NCBI RefSeq assembly: GCF_001465595.2
Contig: NZ_CP013481.2
Coordinates: 2,232,001-2,296,000, forward strand
Direction of reading: 5' to 3'
DNA from: Pandoraea apista
GTDB lineage: Bacteria > Pseudomonadota > Gammaproteobacteria > Burkholderiales > Burkholderiaceae
DNA: 64,000 nucleotides
In this document: piece after piece, positions 29,531 through 38,273 of the stretch
Layout of the letters: every line of letters begins with the position of its first letter
Position numbering within the stretch: the first letter of the stretch is position 1
Program-made: the position numbers and the translations under genes
Notes under the pieces: model-generated
Seen by the model: only the letters and a program-made list of their open reading frames with translations
The model's database searches: none
What the model was told of the DNA's origin: nothing

Positions 29531-29609
29531 AGGGCCGCGGCAGACGTCGGACGTCGTTACCGGCGGGCGAGTCAGCCGATTCAGCCCGCCCCGCCAGACG
29601 CAACGAAAC

Positions 29610-29945
29610 TCAGTGCGACAAATCACTCACCGATGCCGCCGGGGCGTCGCGCTTGACCTGAGTGATGCCGTCTTCCATTTGCTCCGCCGTCGAGAACATC
29701 TGGCTCTGGCCGATGATCTCGCCATTGCGCGCCTTGAGCACGAAATAGGGACGGCCGGACGTCGAGGTCTTTCGCTCGAAACGATGATCCTCGACCGAGT
29801 TTTTGCGAACGGACTCGATACCGTTCTGCGCGGAGGCCCGCGCCTTGTAAGTCTCGGAGGAGAGGATGATGTGCCCGCTGTCGGCCAGCAGGTGAAAGTG
29901 GAATTCACCGTTCGGGCTACGCTTGAGTTCGAACTTGCCTGACAT
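29610..29945 (-). CDS. tandem UPF0339 (YegP-like) protein
   Basis: A 111-residue protein made of two copies of the UPF0339 domain: KFELKRSPNGEFHFHLLADSG with SAQNGIESVRKN (about 3-52), and RFERKTSTSGRPYFVLKARNG with QMEDGITQVKRD (about 55-103). This matches the YegP family of short proteins of unknown function. The start MSGKFELK is preceded by GGGAGAT; the longer open frame upstream lacks support. It is convergent with the MaoC-like gene. Confidence 0.85.
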   Translation of the reverse strand: MSGKFELKRSPNGEFHFHLLADSGHIILSSETYKARASAQNGIESVRKNSVEDHRFERKTSTSGRPYFVLKARNGEIIGQSQMFSTAEQMEDGITQVKRDAPAASVSDLSH

Positions 29946-30256
29946 ATGTGGATCTCCCGGATCTTCCAAAAGCCAGCGGCGAGGGACTGCGAACTGCAAG
30001 AGACGACGGCTGCCAGCCGCGTCGGAGAAACCTTGAAACTCTGGGTATGCGTGCCCGATGACGCCTACGTATCGAGCGGACTGCGCTTAGATTAGCACCG
30101 CCCGCGTCCTGGCGATACCGCAGTTTGTTTCGAAGTGTAAACCACTTCCCGCCACGCCATACCGAACCGAGGCTTCAGGCGTGACAAGGCATGCACGGAG
30201 GGGGCGGTGCGGGCCGGCCTGTCGAGGCCGGCGCGCGGGGCGAGGTTTTTGGGGCC
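29946..30256. other. 311-bp intergenic region
   Basis: It lies between the UPF0339 gene and the YfcG-type GST, both on the minus strand. It should hold the UPF0339 promoter and the end of the GST transcript. The only clear structure is an 8-bp hairpin with a GTCG loop (30213-30220 with 30225-30232), 25 bp beyond the GST stop, without a U tract. I see no gene. Confidence 0.45.
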
Positions 30257-30949
30257 TTAGCGGCGTGCGTACTGCGTGGCGCCGAACAGCATTTCGCGGG
30301 CCTTGTCGTCTTGCAGCGGCTTGCGGGCGTCGGCCAGCACCTTGATACCACGCTGCACCGCCGGACGTGCCTCAATGGCCTCGAACCATTTCTGCACGTT
30401 GGGGAAGTCCGAAAGCTCGACCCCTTGATTCTTCCACGAGCGCAGCCACGGCCAGATGGCGATGTCCGCAATGGTGTACATATCGCCTGCGACGTACGGA
30501 TGGCTGCCCAGCCGCTTGTCGAGCACGCCGTACAGACGCCGCGCCTCATTCGTGTAGCGCTTGATCGCGTAATCGATCTTCTCGGGGGCGTAGATCCGGA
30601 AATGGTGCGCCTGACCGAGCATCGGCCCCACACCGCCCATCTGGAACATCAGCCACTCGAGCGTTTCGTATTTGCCGCGCACATCTTCCGGCAGGAAGCG
30701 CCCCGTCTTGCCCGCCAGATACAGCAGGATCGCGCCGGATTCGAACAGCGAAATCGGTTTGCCGTCCGGACCGTCCTCGTCGACGATGGCCGGAATCTTG
30801 TTGTTCGGCGAGATGGCGAGAAAGGCATCCTTGAACTGATCGCCCGCGCCGATATCGACGGCATGGGCATGGTACGGCAACCCGCACTCTTCGAGCATGA
30901 TGTGGACTTTGTGGCCGTTAGGCGTAGCCCAGGAATAGACCTGAATCAA
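30257..30949 (-). CDS. yfcG: glutathione S-transferase, YfcG/Nu class
   Basis: A 230-residue GST-fold protein. The thioredoxin-like N-terminal domain has the Nu-class motif WATPNGHKV (Thr and Asn in the position that activates glutathione) and the glutathione-binding NNKIPAI and LFESGAILLYLA. The C-terminal helical domain includes the GDMYTIADIAIWPWL N-capping region. Family members such as E. coli YfcG reduce disulfides with two bound glutathiones. The start codon is TTG, supported by AGGAG 7 nt before it. It is the last gene of this minus-strand block, 185 bp after the acyl-CoA dehydrogenase gene. Confidence 0.87.
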   Translation of the reverse strand: MIQVYSWATPNGHKVHIMLEECGLPYHAHAVDIGAGDQFKDAFLAISPNNKIPAIVDEDGPDGKPISLFESGAILLYLAGKTGRFLPEDVRGKYETLEWLMFQMGGVGPMLGQAHHFRIYAPEKIDYAIKRYTNEARRLYGVLDKRLGSHPYVAGDMYTIADIAIWPWLRSWKNQGVELSDFPNVQKWFEAIEARPAVQRGIKVLADARKPLQDDKAREMLFGATQYARR

Positions 30950-31134
30950 TTGCGGCTCCTCGTAGGGGCGTCGCTCGACGCCGTTCTCCGCCAGGCGCGG
31001 CGACGATCGCGTCAGGCGCCCGGCACGGTGATATCACGGAAAACGAAACAGGCCCGGGGCCGCGAGCGTCGCACCCCCGGGAAAAACTGCCCGGAAATTA
31101 CACCACAGAACGTTTTCCCCTGCCGGGCGAGGGG

Positions 31135-32373
31135 TCAGCGAGGGGTGTCGGGCGCTGCGTCGAGGTAACGCGCCAGTTCCAGCTTGGCAATGGCGTTGCG
31201 ATGGACTTCGTCCGGGCCGTCCGCGAAACGCAGGGTGCGGGCGCTGGCATAGGCATAAGCCAGCGGGAAGTCGCCCGAAAGCCCTGCTGCGCCGTGCGCC
31301 TGCATTGCCCAGTCGAGCACCTGGCACGCCATATTCGGGGCGACGACTTTGATCATCGCGATTTCGGCTCGGGCGGCTTTGTTGCCGACCGTGTCCATCA
31401 TGTAAGCCGCTTTGAGCGTTAGCAGACGTGCCTGCTCGATTTGGCAGCGTGCTTCGGCGATGCGCTCGCGTGTCACCCCCTGCGCAGCGATCGGCTTGCC
31501 GAACGCCACGCGCGAGAGTGTGCGTTGACACATCAGCGCGAGGGCGCGCTCGGCCAGACCGATGAGTCGCATGCAGTGGTGGATACGCCCAGGGCCGAGA
31601 CGCCCTTGCGCGATCTCGAAGCCCCGTCCCTCGCCGAGCAGGATGCTGCTCGCAGGCACGCGAACCTCATCGAGTTCGATCTCCATGTGACCGTGCGGCG
31701 CGTCGTCGTAACCGAACACGGTAAGCGGACGCACGCGCGAGATGCCTCGGGCGTTGGACGGCACGAGAATCATCGACTGCTGCGCGTGTTTGGGTGCCTC
31801 GGGGTCGGTCTTGCCCATCACGATATAGAGCGCGCAACGTGGGTCGCCGGCACCGGTCGACCACCATTTGCGGCCATTGATGACGTAATCGTCACCGTCC
31901 CGACGAATCCGGCATTGCACGTTGGTGGCATCGGACGAGGCGACGTCCGGCTCCGTCATCAGAAACGCGGAACGAATCTCGCCGCGCAGCAGCGGTTCGA
32001 GCCATTGCGCCTTTTGCGCATCGGTCGCGTAGCGCTCGAGCGTTTCCATGTTGCCGGTGTCGGGCGCATTGCAGTTGAAGACTTCAGGGGCCCACGGCAC
32101 CTGCCCCATGATCTCGCACAGCGGTGCGTATTCGACGTTGCTAAGGCCTGCGCCGCGCCCGGAGTCCGGCAGGAAGAGGTTCCAGAGCCCTGCCTGCTGC
32201 GCAAGCGGCTTGAGGCGCTCGATAACCTGCGATGGCTGCCACGCGTCGCCGTGGCGGCGTGCGATCTCGATCTCCTCGAGATAGCGATGTTCGTTCGGGA
32301 AGATGTGTTCGTCGAAAAAGGCGGACAGACGCGCGCGCAGGGCTTCGACTTTGGGGCTGTAGCTGAAATCCAT
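31135..32373 (-). CDS. acyl-CoA dehydrogenase
   Basis: A 412-residue flavoenzyme that introduces the alpha-beta double bond in an acyl-CoA. The FAD-binding signature regions are clear: [20 protein letters not shown] and [22 protein letters not shown], and in the C-terminal helical domain [27 protein letters not shown] and [38 protein letters not shown]. Sequence features resemble the ACAD10/11-like branch, which fits the neighbouring phosphotransferase gene. The start [12 protein letters not shown] follows GGAGAC; the gene lies 11 bp after the phosphotransferase stop and is surely co-transcribed with it. Confidence 0.93.
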   Translation of the reverse strand: MDFSYSPKVEALRARLSAFFDEHIFPNEHRYLEEIEIARRHGDAWQPSQVIERLKPLAQQAGLWNLFLPDSGRGAGLSNVEYAPLCEIMGQVPWAPEVFNCNAPDTGNMETLERYATDAQKAQWLEPLLRGEIRSAFLMTEPDVASSDATNVQCRIRRDGDDYVINGRKWWSTGAGDPRCALYIVMGKTDPEAPKHAQQSMILVPSNARGISRVRPLTVFGYDDAPHGHMEIELDEVRVPASSILLGEGRGFEIAQGRLGPGRIHHCMRLIGLAERALALMCQRTLSRVAFGKPIAAQGVTRERIAEARCQIEQARLLTLKAAYMMDTVGNKAARAEIAMIKVVAPNMACQVLDWAMQAHGAAGLSGDFPLAYAYASARTLRFADGPDEVHRNAIAKLELARYLDAAPDTPR

Positions 32374-32384
32374 GAGGTCTCCGT

Positions 32385-33494
32385 TCAGTGACTGCCAGCG
32401 TGGCCGGCAGCGGTACTGCGCTGTGCATATTCCCACGCGAGTTCGGCCATCGGGCGGGCGCGCTTGCCGGCGTCGAGGGCCTGCTGGCTGGCGGCGGTGC
32501 CGTCGGCCACGCGTTTCATGATCCCTTGCAGAATCGCGGCAATGCGGAACATGTTGTACGCGAGATAGAAATGCCACTGCGCGGGCGGGTGGATACCCGT
32601 GCGCTCCCCGTACCGGGCGACGTAGGCACTTTCATCGGGAATGCCGAGTGCTTGCCAGTCCAGTCCGGCAATGCCGCGAAACACGCCAGGGCTCACATGC
32701 CACGCCATGCAGTGGTAGCTGAAGTCGGCGAGCGGGTCGCCCAGCGTCGAGAGTTCCCAGTCGAGCACAGCAAGTACGCGGGGCTGTGTGGGATGGAAGA
32801 TCAGATTGTCGAGACGGAAGTCGCCGTGCACGATGGTGGTTCGCTCGGGCGAATCGGTCGGCAGGTGCGCAGGTAGCCACTCGATGAGCCGATCCATCGC
32901 GTCGATGGTTTCCGTCTCCGATGCACGGTATTGCTTGCTCCACCGGGCGATCTGCCGCGCGATGTAGTCGCCGGGCTTGCCATAGGATTCGAGTCCGACG
33001 GCGCGATAGTCGAGTCGGTGCAGCGCCGAGATCACGCGGTTCATTTCGTCGTAAATGGCGCCGCGCTCGGCCGCCGTCATACCGGGGAGCGACGGGTCCC
33101 ATAACACGCGTCCCGAGACGAAATCCATGACATAGAATGCCAGCCCGATCACGCTCTCGTCCTCGCAAAGGCCACGCATGCGGGGCACGGGAACGTCGGT
33201 GCCTTCGAGGGCGTGCATCACGCGGTATTCGCGCTCGATGGCGTGGGCCGAGGGGAGAAGTTTGGCCGCTGGCGCGGGCTTGGTGCGCAACACATAGGCG
33301 GCACCGGGCGTCGTCAGGCGATAGGTGGGATTGGACTGGCCGCCGTTGAATTGGGTGAGGGTCAACGGCCCGGCGAAGCCGTCGACGTGTGCGGCGAGCC
33401 AGCGCTCGAGCGCGGCGGTATCGAAGGGCGCTTGTTCGCCTAGCGCCCGTTCGCCTGCAAATGCGGAAAAGTCCTGCGCAAGCTCCTCGGCCAT
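32385..33494 (-). CDS. APH-like phosphotransferase (ACAD10/11 kinase-domain type)
   Basis: A 369-residue protein with an aminoglycoside-phosphotransferase fold. The catalytic loop [12 protein letters not shown] (near residue 220) and the metal-binding [21 protein letters not shown] follow the kinase pattern, and [12 protein letters not shown] resembles the nucleotide-binding loop. Proteins of this type are fused to acyl-CoA dehydrogenase in animal ACAD10/11, where the kinase phosphorylates 4-hydroxyacyl-CoA. Here it is a separate gene 11 bp upstream of an acyl-CoA dehydrogenase gene, so a role in hydroxy-acyl-CoA degradation is likely rather than antibiotic resistance. The substrate is inferred. 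Confidence 0.85.
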   Translation of the reverse strand: MAEELAQDFSAFAGERALGEQAPFDTAALERWLAAHVDGFAGPLTLTQFNGGQSNPTYRLTTPGAAYVLRTKPAPAAKLLPSAHAIEREYRVMHALEGTDVPVPRMRGLCEDESVIGLAFYVMDFVSGRVLWDPSLPGMTAAERGAIYDEMNRVISALHRLDYRAVGLESYGKPGDYIARQIARWSKQYRASETETIDAMDRLIEWLPAHLPTDSPERTTIVHGDFRLDNLIFHPTQPRVLAVLDWELSTLGDPLADFSYHCMAWHVSPGVFRGIAGLDWQALGIPDESAYVARYGERTGIHPPAQWHFYLAYNMFRIAAILQGIMKRVADGTAASQQALDAGKRARPMAELAWEYAQRSTAAGHAGSH

Positions 33495-33643
33495 GCTGTC
33501 TCCTGCATTTCCGGTGCTACGTTGATCGTGACGATTCTACGGCGTAGTGCACTTGCTGCACGGCCGCAACGAGTCGCGCGGCCGCTGAACATCCTGATCC
33601 TGCCGTTGTGCGCTGATTCGCGCTGATTCGAACTTATCCGAAC

Positions 33644-34399
33644 TTATTCCCGGTTTCGCGTGCGGAGGAACGACGCGAAGATCTTCTCCATCACGGTCAG
33701 CCGGTTGTCGCGATGCAGCGGCTGCGGCGGGGCAAAGTTCATCAGGCGCACCACCCAATCTTCGGGCTTGTCGCCCACGTCGAGCGCGTTGATGCAGGCG
33801 GGTGTCTGGGCGAGTTGCCCCAGAAAGAGGCGTCCGCGCGGGTGCATGGCATGCGAGAGAATCGCGCGATTCACACCGCCATGCAACACCAGCAGCACCG
33901 TGTCCCACGAGGTATCGGCACGCAGTTCGGCCAGCGGCGGCACCACGCGGTCGAGTAGTTCGCGGACCGACTCGCCGTTCATGAAGCGTGTGTCTTCGGG
34001 CACGAGTCCGTCGAAGGCGCTGAGGAACGCCTGAGCGAGTTCGGCCGGCGGCAGGTCGGACAAGCTGCCCGCGCGAATCTCTTCCCAGCACGACCACGTC
34101 TCGATATCGATCTGTTGCCCTGTCTCGTCCAGCACGCGTTGTGCCGTCTCACGGGTACGCGGCAGGCCGCTCACGATCACACGATCGAAACGAATGTTCT
34201 CGGCAGCGAAGGCACGTCCGGCGGCGCTGGCCTGCGAACGGCCAAGCGCGTTGAGCGGGACGGTATTGGCGTCGATGGGCTTGCCGCTGTCGTCGAAGTA
34301 CGTCACGTCGCCGTGGCGCATCAGATAGATGCGCCGGCGCTGCGGCGGCGTGAAGGTCAAGGGGCTGGTAGTGGGGCCCAGTTGGCCGAGTGAACTCAT
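33644..34399 (-). CDS. histidine phosphatase superfamily protein
   Basis: A 251-residue phosphatase of the phosphoglycerate mutase-like branch. The phosphohistidine motif is YLMRHGDV (Arg28, His29), the second Arg occurs in SGLPRTRETAQ, and the second catalytic His in VLLVLHGGVNRAIL. The start MSSLGQLG follows GGAGAG. It sits within the acyl-CoA cluster between the enoyl-CoA hydratase and phosphotransferase genes, with spacers of 105 and 149 bp. Its substrate is unknown; removal of a phosphate added by the neighbouring kinase-fold protein is a conceivable but untested idea. Confidence 0.85.
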   Translation of the reverse strand: MSSLGQLGPTTSPLTFTPPQRRRIYLMRHGDVTYFDDSGKPIDANTVPLNALGRSQASAAGRAFAAENIRFDRVIVSGLPRTRETAQRVLDETGQQIDIETWSCWEEIRAGSLSDLPPAELAQAFLSAFDGLVPEDTRFMNGESVRELLDRVVPPLAELRADTSWDTVLLVLHGGVNRAILSHAMHPRGRLFLGQLAQTPACINALDVGDKPEDWVVRLMNFAPPQPLHRDNRLTVMEKIFASFLRTRNRE

Positions 34400-34504
34400 G
34401 CGGAAACTCTCCTGAATGGGCCGGCAGCCGATTGGCGGCTGCGGCAACGCATTGACAGACGGCGCGCGTCGAAGGTTCGCGTGCGCCGCGTTTTCGTCAC
34501 ACGC

Positions 34505-35284
34505 TCAGGCGTATTTTGCCGGACGTTTCTCGAGGAAAGCGCTGATCCCTTCCAGACCGTCGGCATGATGCAGCGACGCAACGAAGCTGTCGCGCTCGGC
34601 GCCTAACTGCGATGTCAGCGTCTCGCTGGCGCCGCTCTCGATGAGCGTCTTGATGCGGCCTACGGCATTTGGAGAGAGCTGAGCGAGATCGGTGGCCCAG
34701 TTCAGTGCCTCGGCACGAGCCTGTCCGGGCGCCACCACGCGGTTGACGAGCCCTGCGGCAGCCAGACGCGTGGCTGCCACGGGCTTGCCCTCGAGCAGGA
34801 TCTCGGTGGCGAGCGGGCGGGGCAGGGCTTGCGAGAGGAACCACGAGCCCCCACCGTCGGGCGTGAGGCCGACCTTGACGTAGGCCATCACGAACTTGGC
34901 GTTCTCTGCCGCGACGAGCAAATCGCACGCGAGTGCGAGCGAGAAACCCGCGCCGGCGGCAGCGCCTTCGACCGCGGCGATGATCGGCTTCGGGCAAGCC
35001 CGCAGCGCTTCGATCCACTCGGCCAGCGCATCGATACTCGCCGCCTGCACCGATGGATCTTTCTGACGATTCTCCAGCAACCGGTTCAGGTTGCCCCCGG
35101 CGCAGAAGAAGTTATCGGCACCGGTGAGCACCACGGCTCGCACGGACGGATCGCGCTCGGCGGTGGCCAGCGCTTCGACGCCGGCGGCATACATGTCCGG
35201 ATGCAACGCGTTGCGCGCCCCGGGGTTGGATAGCGTCAGCACCAGCGTTTGGTCGACGCGTTCGGCAAGCAGTTCGGCGCTCAT
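34505..35284 (-). CDS. enoyl-CoA hydratase/isomerase family protein
   Basis: A 259-residue crotonase-fold enzyme. The oxyanion-hole regions are VLTGADNFFCAGGNLNRL and AAVEGAAAGAGFSLALACDLLVA, and the active-site segment after them is VKVGLTPDGGGSWFLSQALPRPLA, where an Asp stands in the position often held by the catalytic Glu, as in some isomerase or hydrolase branches. Probable job: hydration or isomerisation of an enoyl-CoA in the same pathway as the adjacent dehydrogenase, whose stop codon lies 16 bp upstream. Similar genes are sometimes named oxepin-CoA hydrolase, alternative type; I do not commit to that substrate. Confidence 0.88.
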   Translation of the reverse strand: MSAELLAERVDQTLVLTLSNPGARNALHPDMYAAGVEALATAERDPSVRAVVLTGADNFFCAGGNLNRLLENRQKDPSVQAASIDALAEWIEALRACPKPIIAAVEGAAAGAGFSLALACDLLVAAENAKFVMAYVKVGLTPDGGGSWFLSQALPRPLATEILLEGKPVAATRLAAAGLVNRVVAPGQARAEALNWATDLAQLSPNAVGRIKTLIESGASETLTSQLGAERDSFVASLHHADGLEGISAFLEKRPAKYA

Positions 35285-35300
35285 GAGTCGAGTCTCCGGA

Positions 35301-36857
35301 TCACTGTTCTTCGGTGAGCAGCGACACGCCAAGTTGCGCGCGGCGCGTCAGCCACGGCGACGGGCGATAACGCGGGTCGCCATAGAACGATTGCAGGTTA
35401 CGCAGGACGGTGAGCAACTGGCGCGTGCCGACGGCGTCGCCCAGCGCAAGCGGGCCCTTGGCATAGCCAAGACCCAGTGTCACGGCGCGATCGATGTCGC
35501 CCGGCGTGGCGATGCGCTGCTGCGCAATGTCTGCACCGATGTTCACAATGGTGGCGATCACGCGTTGCGCAACGAAGCCTGCCGAGTCGCGGATCACCGT
35601 CACCGGCGTGCCGCCGTGGGCAAACAGCGCATGGGCGGCGTCACGCGCGTCGGGCGTTGTGACCGGCGTGGTCATCAGCGTATGGCGCTTAGCGCCCGCG
35701 AGTGGCAGCAGCGTATCGATTGCCACCGTGCGCGTGGCGTCCAGACCTTGCTCGACGGCGCAGGTTGTGGCGTCGAGGCCGAGCGGCGTGACCACGATCA
35801 GCGCCGACGCCGACGGCTTGTCGCCACTCTCGATGGGCACGCCTGTCGCCCCCAGCAGTTCGGCCACGGCAGCAAAGCCGCGCGTGTCGGCACGACTGAT
35901 CCAGACACTGGCGGGCAGGGTGTCGGGCGCCGGGACTTCGGCGGGTACCTGCTGTTTGCCGTCGACATAGCGATAGAAACCCTCGCCCACTTTGCGCCCC
36001 AGCAGCCCGCCTGCGAAACGCACGGCGGTGATAGGCGACGGGCGGAAGCGCGCCTCTTCGTAGAACTGGTGGTAGATCGACTCCATGACCGGGTGCGAGA
36101 CGTCGAGCGCCGTGAGGTCGAGCAGCTCGAACGTGCCGAGACGGAAACCCGCCTGCTCGCGCAGGATCCGGTCGATATCGGCGAAACTTGCCACGCCTTC
36201 GCTCGCTACGCGCAGGCCTTCGGTATTCATGCCGCGTCCGGCGTGATTGACAATGAAGCCCGGCATGTCCTTGCAGCGCACGGCCGTGTGGCCCATGCGC
36301 TGGCCCAGTGCAAGCAGGGCGTCGCCGACTTCGGGAGCCGTGCGCAGGCCGTCGATGACTTCGACCACCTTCATGAGCGGCACCGGGTTGAAGAAGTGAT
36401 AGCCGGCCACACGTTCCGGACGCTCGCATGCAGCAGCAATGGCCGTGATCGACAGCGACGACGTGTTCGACGCGAGGATCGCGTCGGCCGCGACGATCGT
36501 TTCCAGCGAGCGGAACAGGTCGCGTTTGATGTCGAGCTTCTCGATGATGGCTTCGACCACCAGTTGGCAGTCGGCCAGATCCTCGAGCGCGTTGCATGCC
36601 TGCAGTCGGCCCATCGTTGTCTCGACGCTGGCCGCCTCGATCTTGCCCTTCGCGGCGAGCTTGCTCAGCGTGTCACGCAAGGCCTCCAGCGCGGCTTGCA
36701 CAGCCTTGGCGTTGGTGTCGTATAGCTTCACGCGCAGACCGGCTTGAGCGGCGATCTGGGCGATGCCACGGCCCATGGCGCCGGCACCGACGATGCCTAG
36801 CACATCGATAGCCTTGGCCGGAGCGTTCGCGGATGCCGGGGAGGAGGATGCAGTCAT
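35301..36857 (-). CDS. 3-hydroxyacyl-CoA dehydrogenase (PaaH-like, two C-terminal domains)
   Basis: A 518-residue NAD-dependent dehydrogenase. The Rossmann motif GIVGAGAMGRGIAQIAAQAG opens the N-terminal domain; ILASNTSSLSITAIA and GYHFFNPVPLMKVVEVI contain the catalytic Ser/His region. A first 3HCDH C-terminal domain contains MPGFIVNHAGRGMNTEGLR, and a second copy lies near the C terminus (DSAGFVAQRVIATIVNIGADIA). This is the architecture of PaaH and long FadB-type monofunctional enzymes. It is the first gene of the minus-strand acyl-CoA cluster, with a TetR-type palindrome 95 bp upstream. The specific pathway (phenylacetate, hydroxy-acids or fatty acids) cannot be decided here. Confidence 0.92.
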   Translation of the reverse strand: MTASSSPASANAPAKAIDVLGIVGAGAMGRGIAQIAAQAGLRVKLYDTNAKAVQAALEALRDTLSKLAAKGKIEAASVETTMGRLQACNALEDLADCQLVVEAIIEKLDIKRDLFRSLETIVAADAILASNTSSLSITAIAAACERPERVAGYHFFNPVPLMKVVEVIDGLRTAPEVGDALLALGQRMGHTAVRCKDMPGFIVNHAGRGMNTEGLRVASEGVASFADIDRILREQAGFRLGTFELLDLTALDVSHPVMESIYHQFYEEARFRPSPITAVRFAGGLLGRKVGEGFYRYVDGKQQVPAEVPAPDTLPASVWISRADTRGFAAVAELLGATGVPIESGDKPSASALIVVTPLGLDATTCAVEQGLDATRTVAIDTLLPLAGAKRHTLMTTPVTTPDARDAAHALFAHGGTPVTVIRDSAGFVAQRVIATIVNIGADIAQQRIATPGDIDRAVTLGLGYAKGPLALGDAVGTRQLLTVLRNLQSFYGDPRYRPSPWLTRRAQLGVSLLTEEQ

Positions 36858-37472
36858 ACGGAGTGTCTCGAAGTTGATGTCGATTGTCGTCGATCGGTGT
36901 CGTTCTTTCGGCGCGCGTGGCACAGCGCGGCGTGACTTGCCATTCTATCGTCCGACCGGTCGGTCGGGAAATGAATTTCCTGCCGAGTGGCGCGGCGATG
37001 CAAACCGGTGCCCCTGTCGCATTGCCGCTATTGTCGCCGATCTCGTCGCGGCTGCCAGCGCTTGTTCCGCTGGGCGGTCGGTGGCGGGGCGGCACGCCGC
37101 GCGTCCCGCTCGTCCCGCTCATCCCGCTTGTGCTGACTCGCTGACGAATTTCGGGACGCGGTTCGTGTCACATGTCTCGCGAACGGTCGTGCGATACCGT
37201 TACACTTCGGGTAGCCGCCAGTCGCCCCCTCGCTGCTTTGTTGCCTTCGTTGCGCTCATTGCCCTTATCGCCATCGTCGCCCTCGCAGAAATCCGTGGCG
37301 ACGACACAGGGGACGCGAACCACAACGAACCACAAGCACGGGCCGGCACTGGCCGCCAACGACACGTCGCTAGCGTTAAGGGCGGCGCACCAGGGACGCA
37401 TCATGAAACTGCGCACGGACCAAGCCGCCTTTCCGACAACCGCGGCGCTGGCCATGCCGCATGGGAGACATC
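36858..37472. other. 615-bp intergenic region between the acyl-CoA cluster and a GST gene
   Basis: It holds a TetR-type palindrome (listed separately) and the two divergent promoter regions. A short imperfect repeat of CCCGCTCGT-like units is present at about 37106-37132. No open frame here has family support or a good ribosome-binding site; in particular, no regulator gene is present. Confidence 0.5.
36952..36963. promoter_or_regulatory. TetR-type operator palindrome upstream of the acyl-CoA cluster
   Basis: A perfect 12-bp palindrome CCGACCGGTCGG, extended on the right by another TCGG, lies 95 bp upstream of the 3-hydroxyacyl-CoA dehydrogenase start. The pattern is typical of operators of TetR-family regulators of fatty-acid and acyl-CoA genes. 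No tetR-like gene lies nearby, so the regulator must be encoded elsewhere. Confidence 0.6.
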
Positions 37473-38129
37473 ATGTTGAAGCTGTATGGCTTTCCGATCA
37501 GTAACTACTACAACAAGGTCAAGGTTGTGCTGTACGAGAAGGGCTTGCCCTTCGAGGAGTTGGAATCGATTCCTTGTCAGGACGAGTCATTGCTGCAATG
37601 CTCGCCGCTTGGCAAGGTGCCGTATTTGCAGACGGAACAAGGTTTTCTGTCCGAGTCGCAGGTGATTTGCGACTTCCTCGAGGCAACGCATCCGTCTCCC
37701 GCGCTCTTCTCGAGCGACCCGTGGCAGCAGGCCAAGGAGCGGGAACTGATCACAATGACAGAGTTACATCTGGAACTGGTGGTGCGAGAGGTGTACACGC
37801 AGGCATTCTTCGGCGGCTCGGTGTCGGAGGGCACGCGCAATCGCACGGAGAAGCTGCTGCGCCGGAACATCGTGGCATTCAAGCGGCTGGCGAAGTTCGC
37901 CCCGTATGTGGCAGGCGATACGTTCTCGATGGCAGACATCGTCGCCGGCATCCACCTGCCGATCCTCGGCATGGCCACGCAAGCCGTCTATGGAGAGGAC
38001 TTCCTGCAAACGGCAGGCATCGACTGGAAGGCGTATGGCAAGCATCTTGCCGAACGCGAGTCGTTCCAGCGCATGCGCGCAGAGCAGAAGGCCTACCAGC
38101 AGGCGCAGCAGGCAAAGAAGGCGGGATAA
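37473..38129 (+). CDS. glutathione S-transferase family protein
   Basis: A 218-residue GST-fold protein. The thioredoxin-like N-terminal domain begins MLKLYGFPISNYYNKVKVVLYEKGLPFEELE, with the tentative glutathione-activating residue in SNYYNK, followed by SPLGKVPYLQTEQGFLSESQVICDFLE, the usual binding loop with Ser. The C-terminal domain contains GDTFSMADIVAGIHLPI and a Lys/Gln-rich tail. The ATG at this position is preferred over one four codons earlier because GGGAGA stands 5 nt before it. It is monocistronic and ends at a bidirectional terminator. The substrate is unknown. Confidence 0.88.
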   Translation: MLKLYGFPISNYYNKVKVVLYEKGLPFEELESIPCQDESLLQCSPLGKVPYLQTEQGFLSESQVICDFLEATHPSPALFSSDPWQQAKERELITMTELHLELVVREVYTQAFFGGSVSEGTRNRTEKLLRRNIVAFKRLAKFAPYVAGDTFSMADIVAGIHLPILGMATQAVYGEDFLQTAGIDWKAYGKHLAERESFQRMRAEQKAYQQAQQAKKAG

Positions 38130-38211
38130 GCTCGCACTCGGGGCGCAGAGATCCGGAGAGGGTACGGGTACCTCCATCCCGAATGACGCCCGCCTTTCCG
38201 AGGTAAAACGA

Positions 38212-38250
38212 AAGGGCCGCAATGTTGTCGATTGCGGCCCTTCTTTCTTC
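38212..38250. terminator. bidirectional terminator between the GST and aminotransferase genes
   Basis: A perfect 12-bp stem (AAGGGCCGCAAT at 38212-38223, ATTGCGGCCCTT at 38231-38242) with a 7-nt loop, followed on the plus strand by CTTTCTTCT and on the minus strand by a T-rich TCGTTTTACC. It lies between convergent genes. Confidence 0.9.
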
Positions 38251-38273
38251 TGAATTCTGGCAATAGCCGGCGA

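Noticed and set aside
32385..33494. Aminoglycoside resistance gene
   Set aside because: The APH fold is present, but the neighbourhood of acyl-CoA genes and the resemblance to ACAD10/11-type kinase domains point to acyl-CoA metabolism.
36858..37472. Short frames in the spacer upstream of the acyl-CoA cluster as a hidden regulator
   Set aside because: None encodes a helix-turn-helix or any recognisable domain, and the longest runs through the GST start without a ribosome-binding site.
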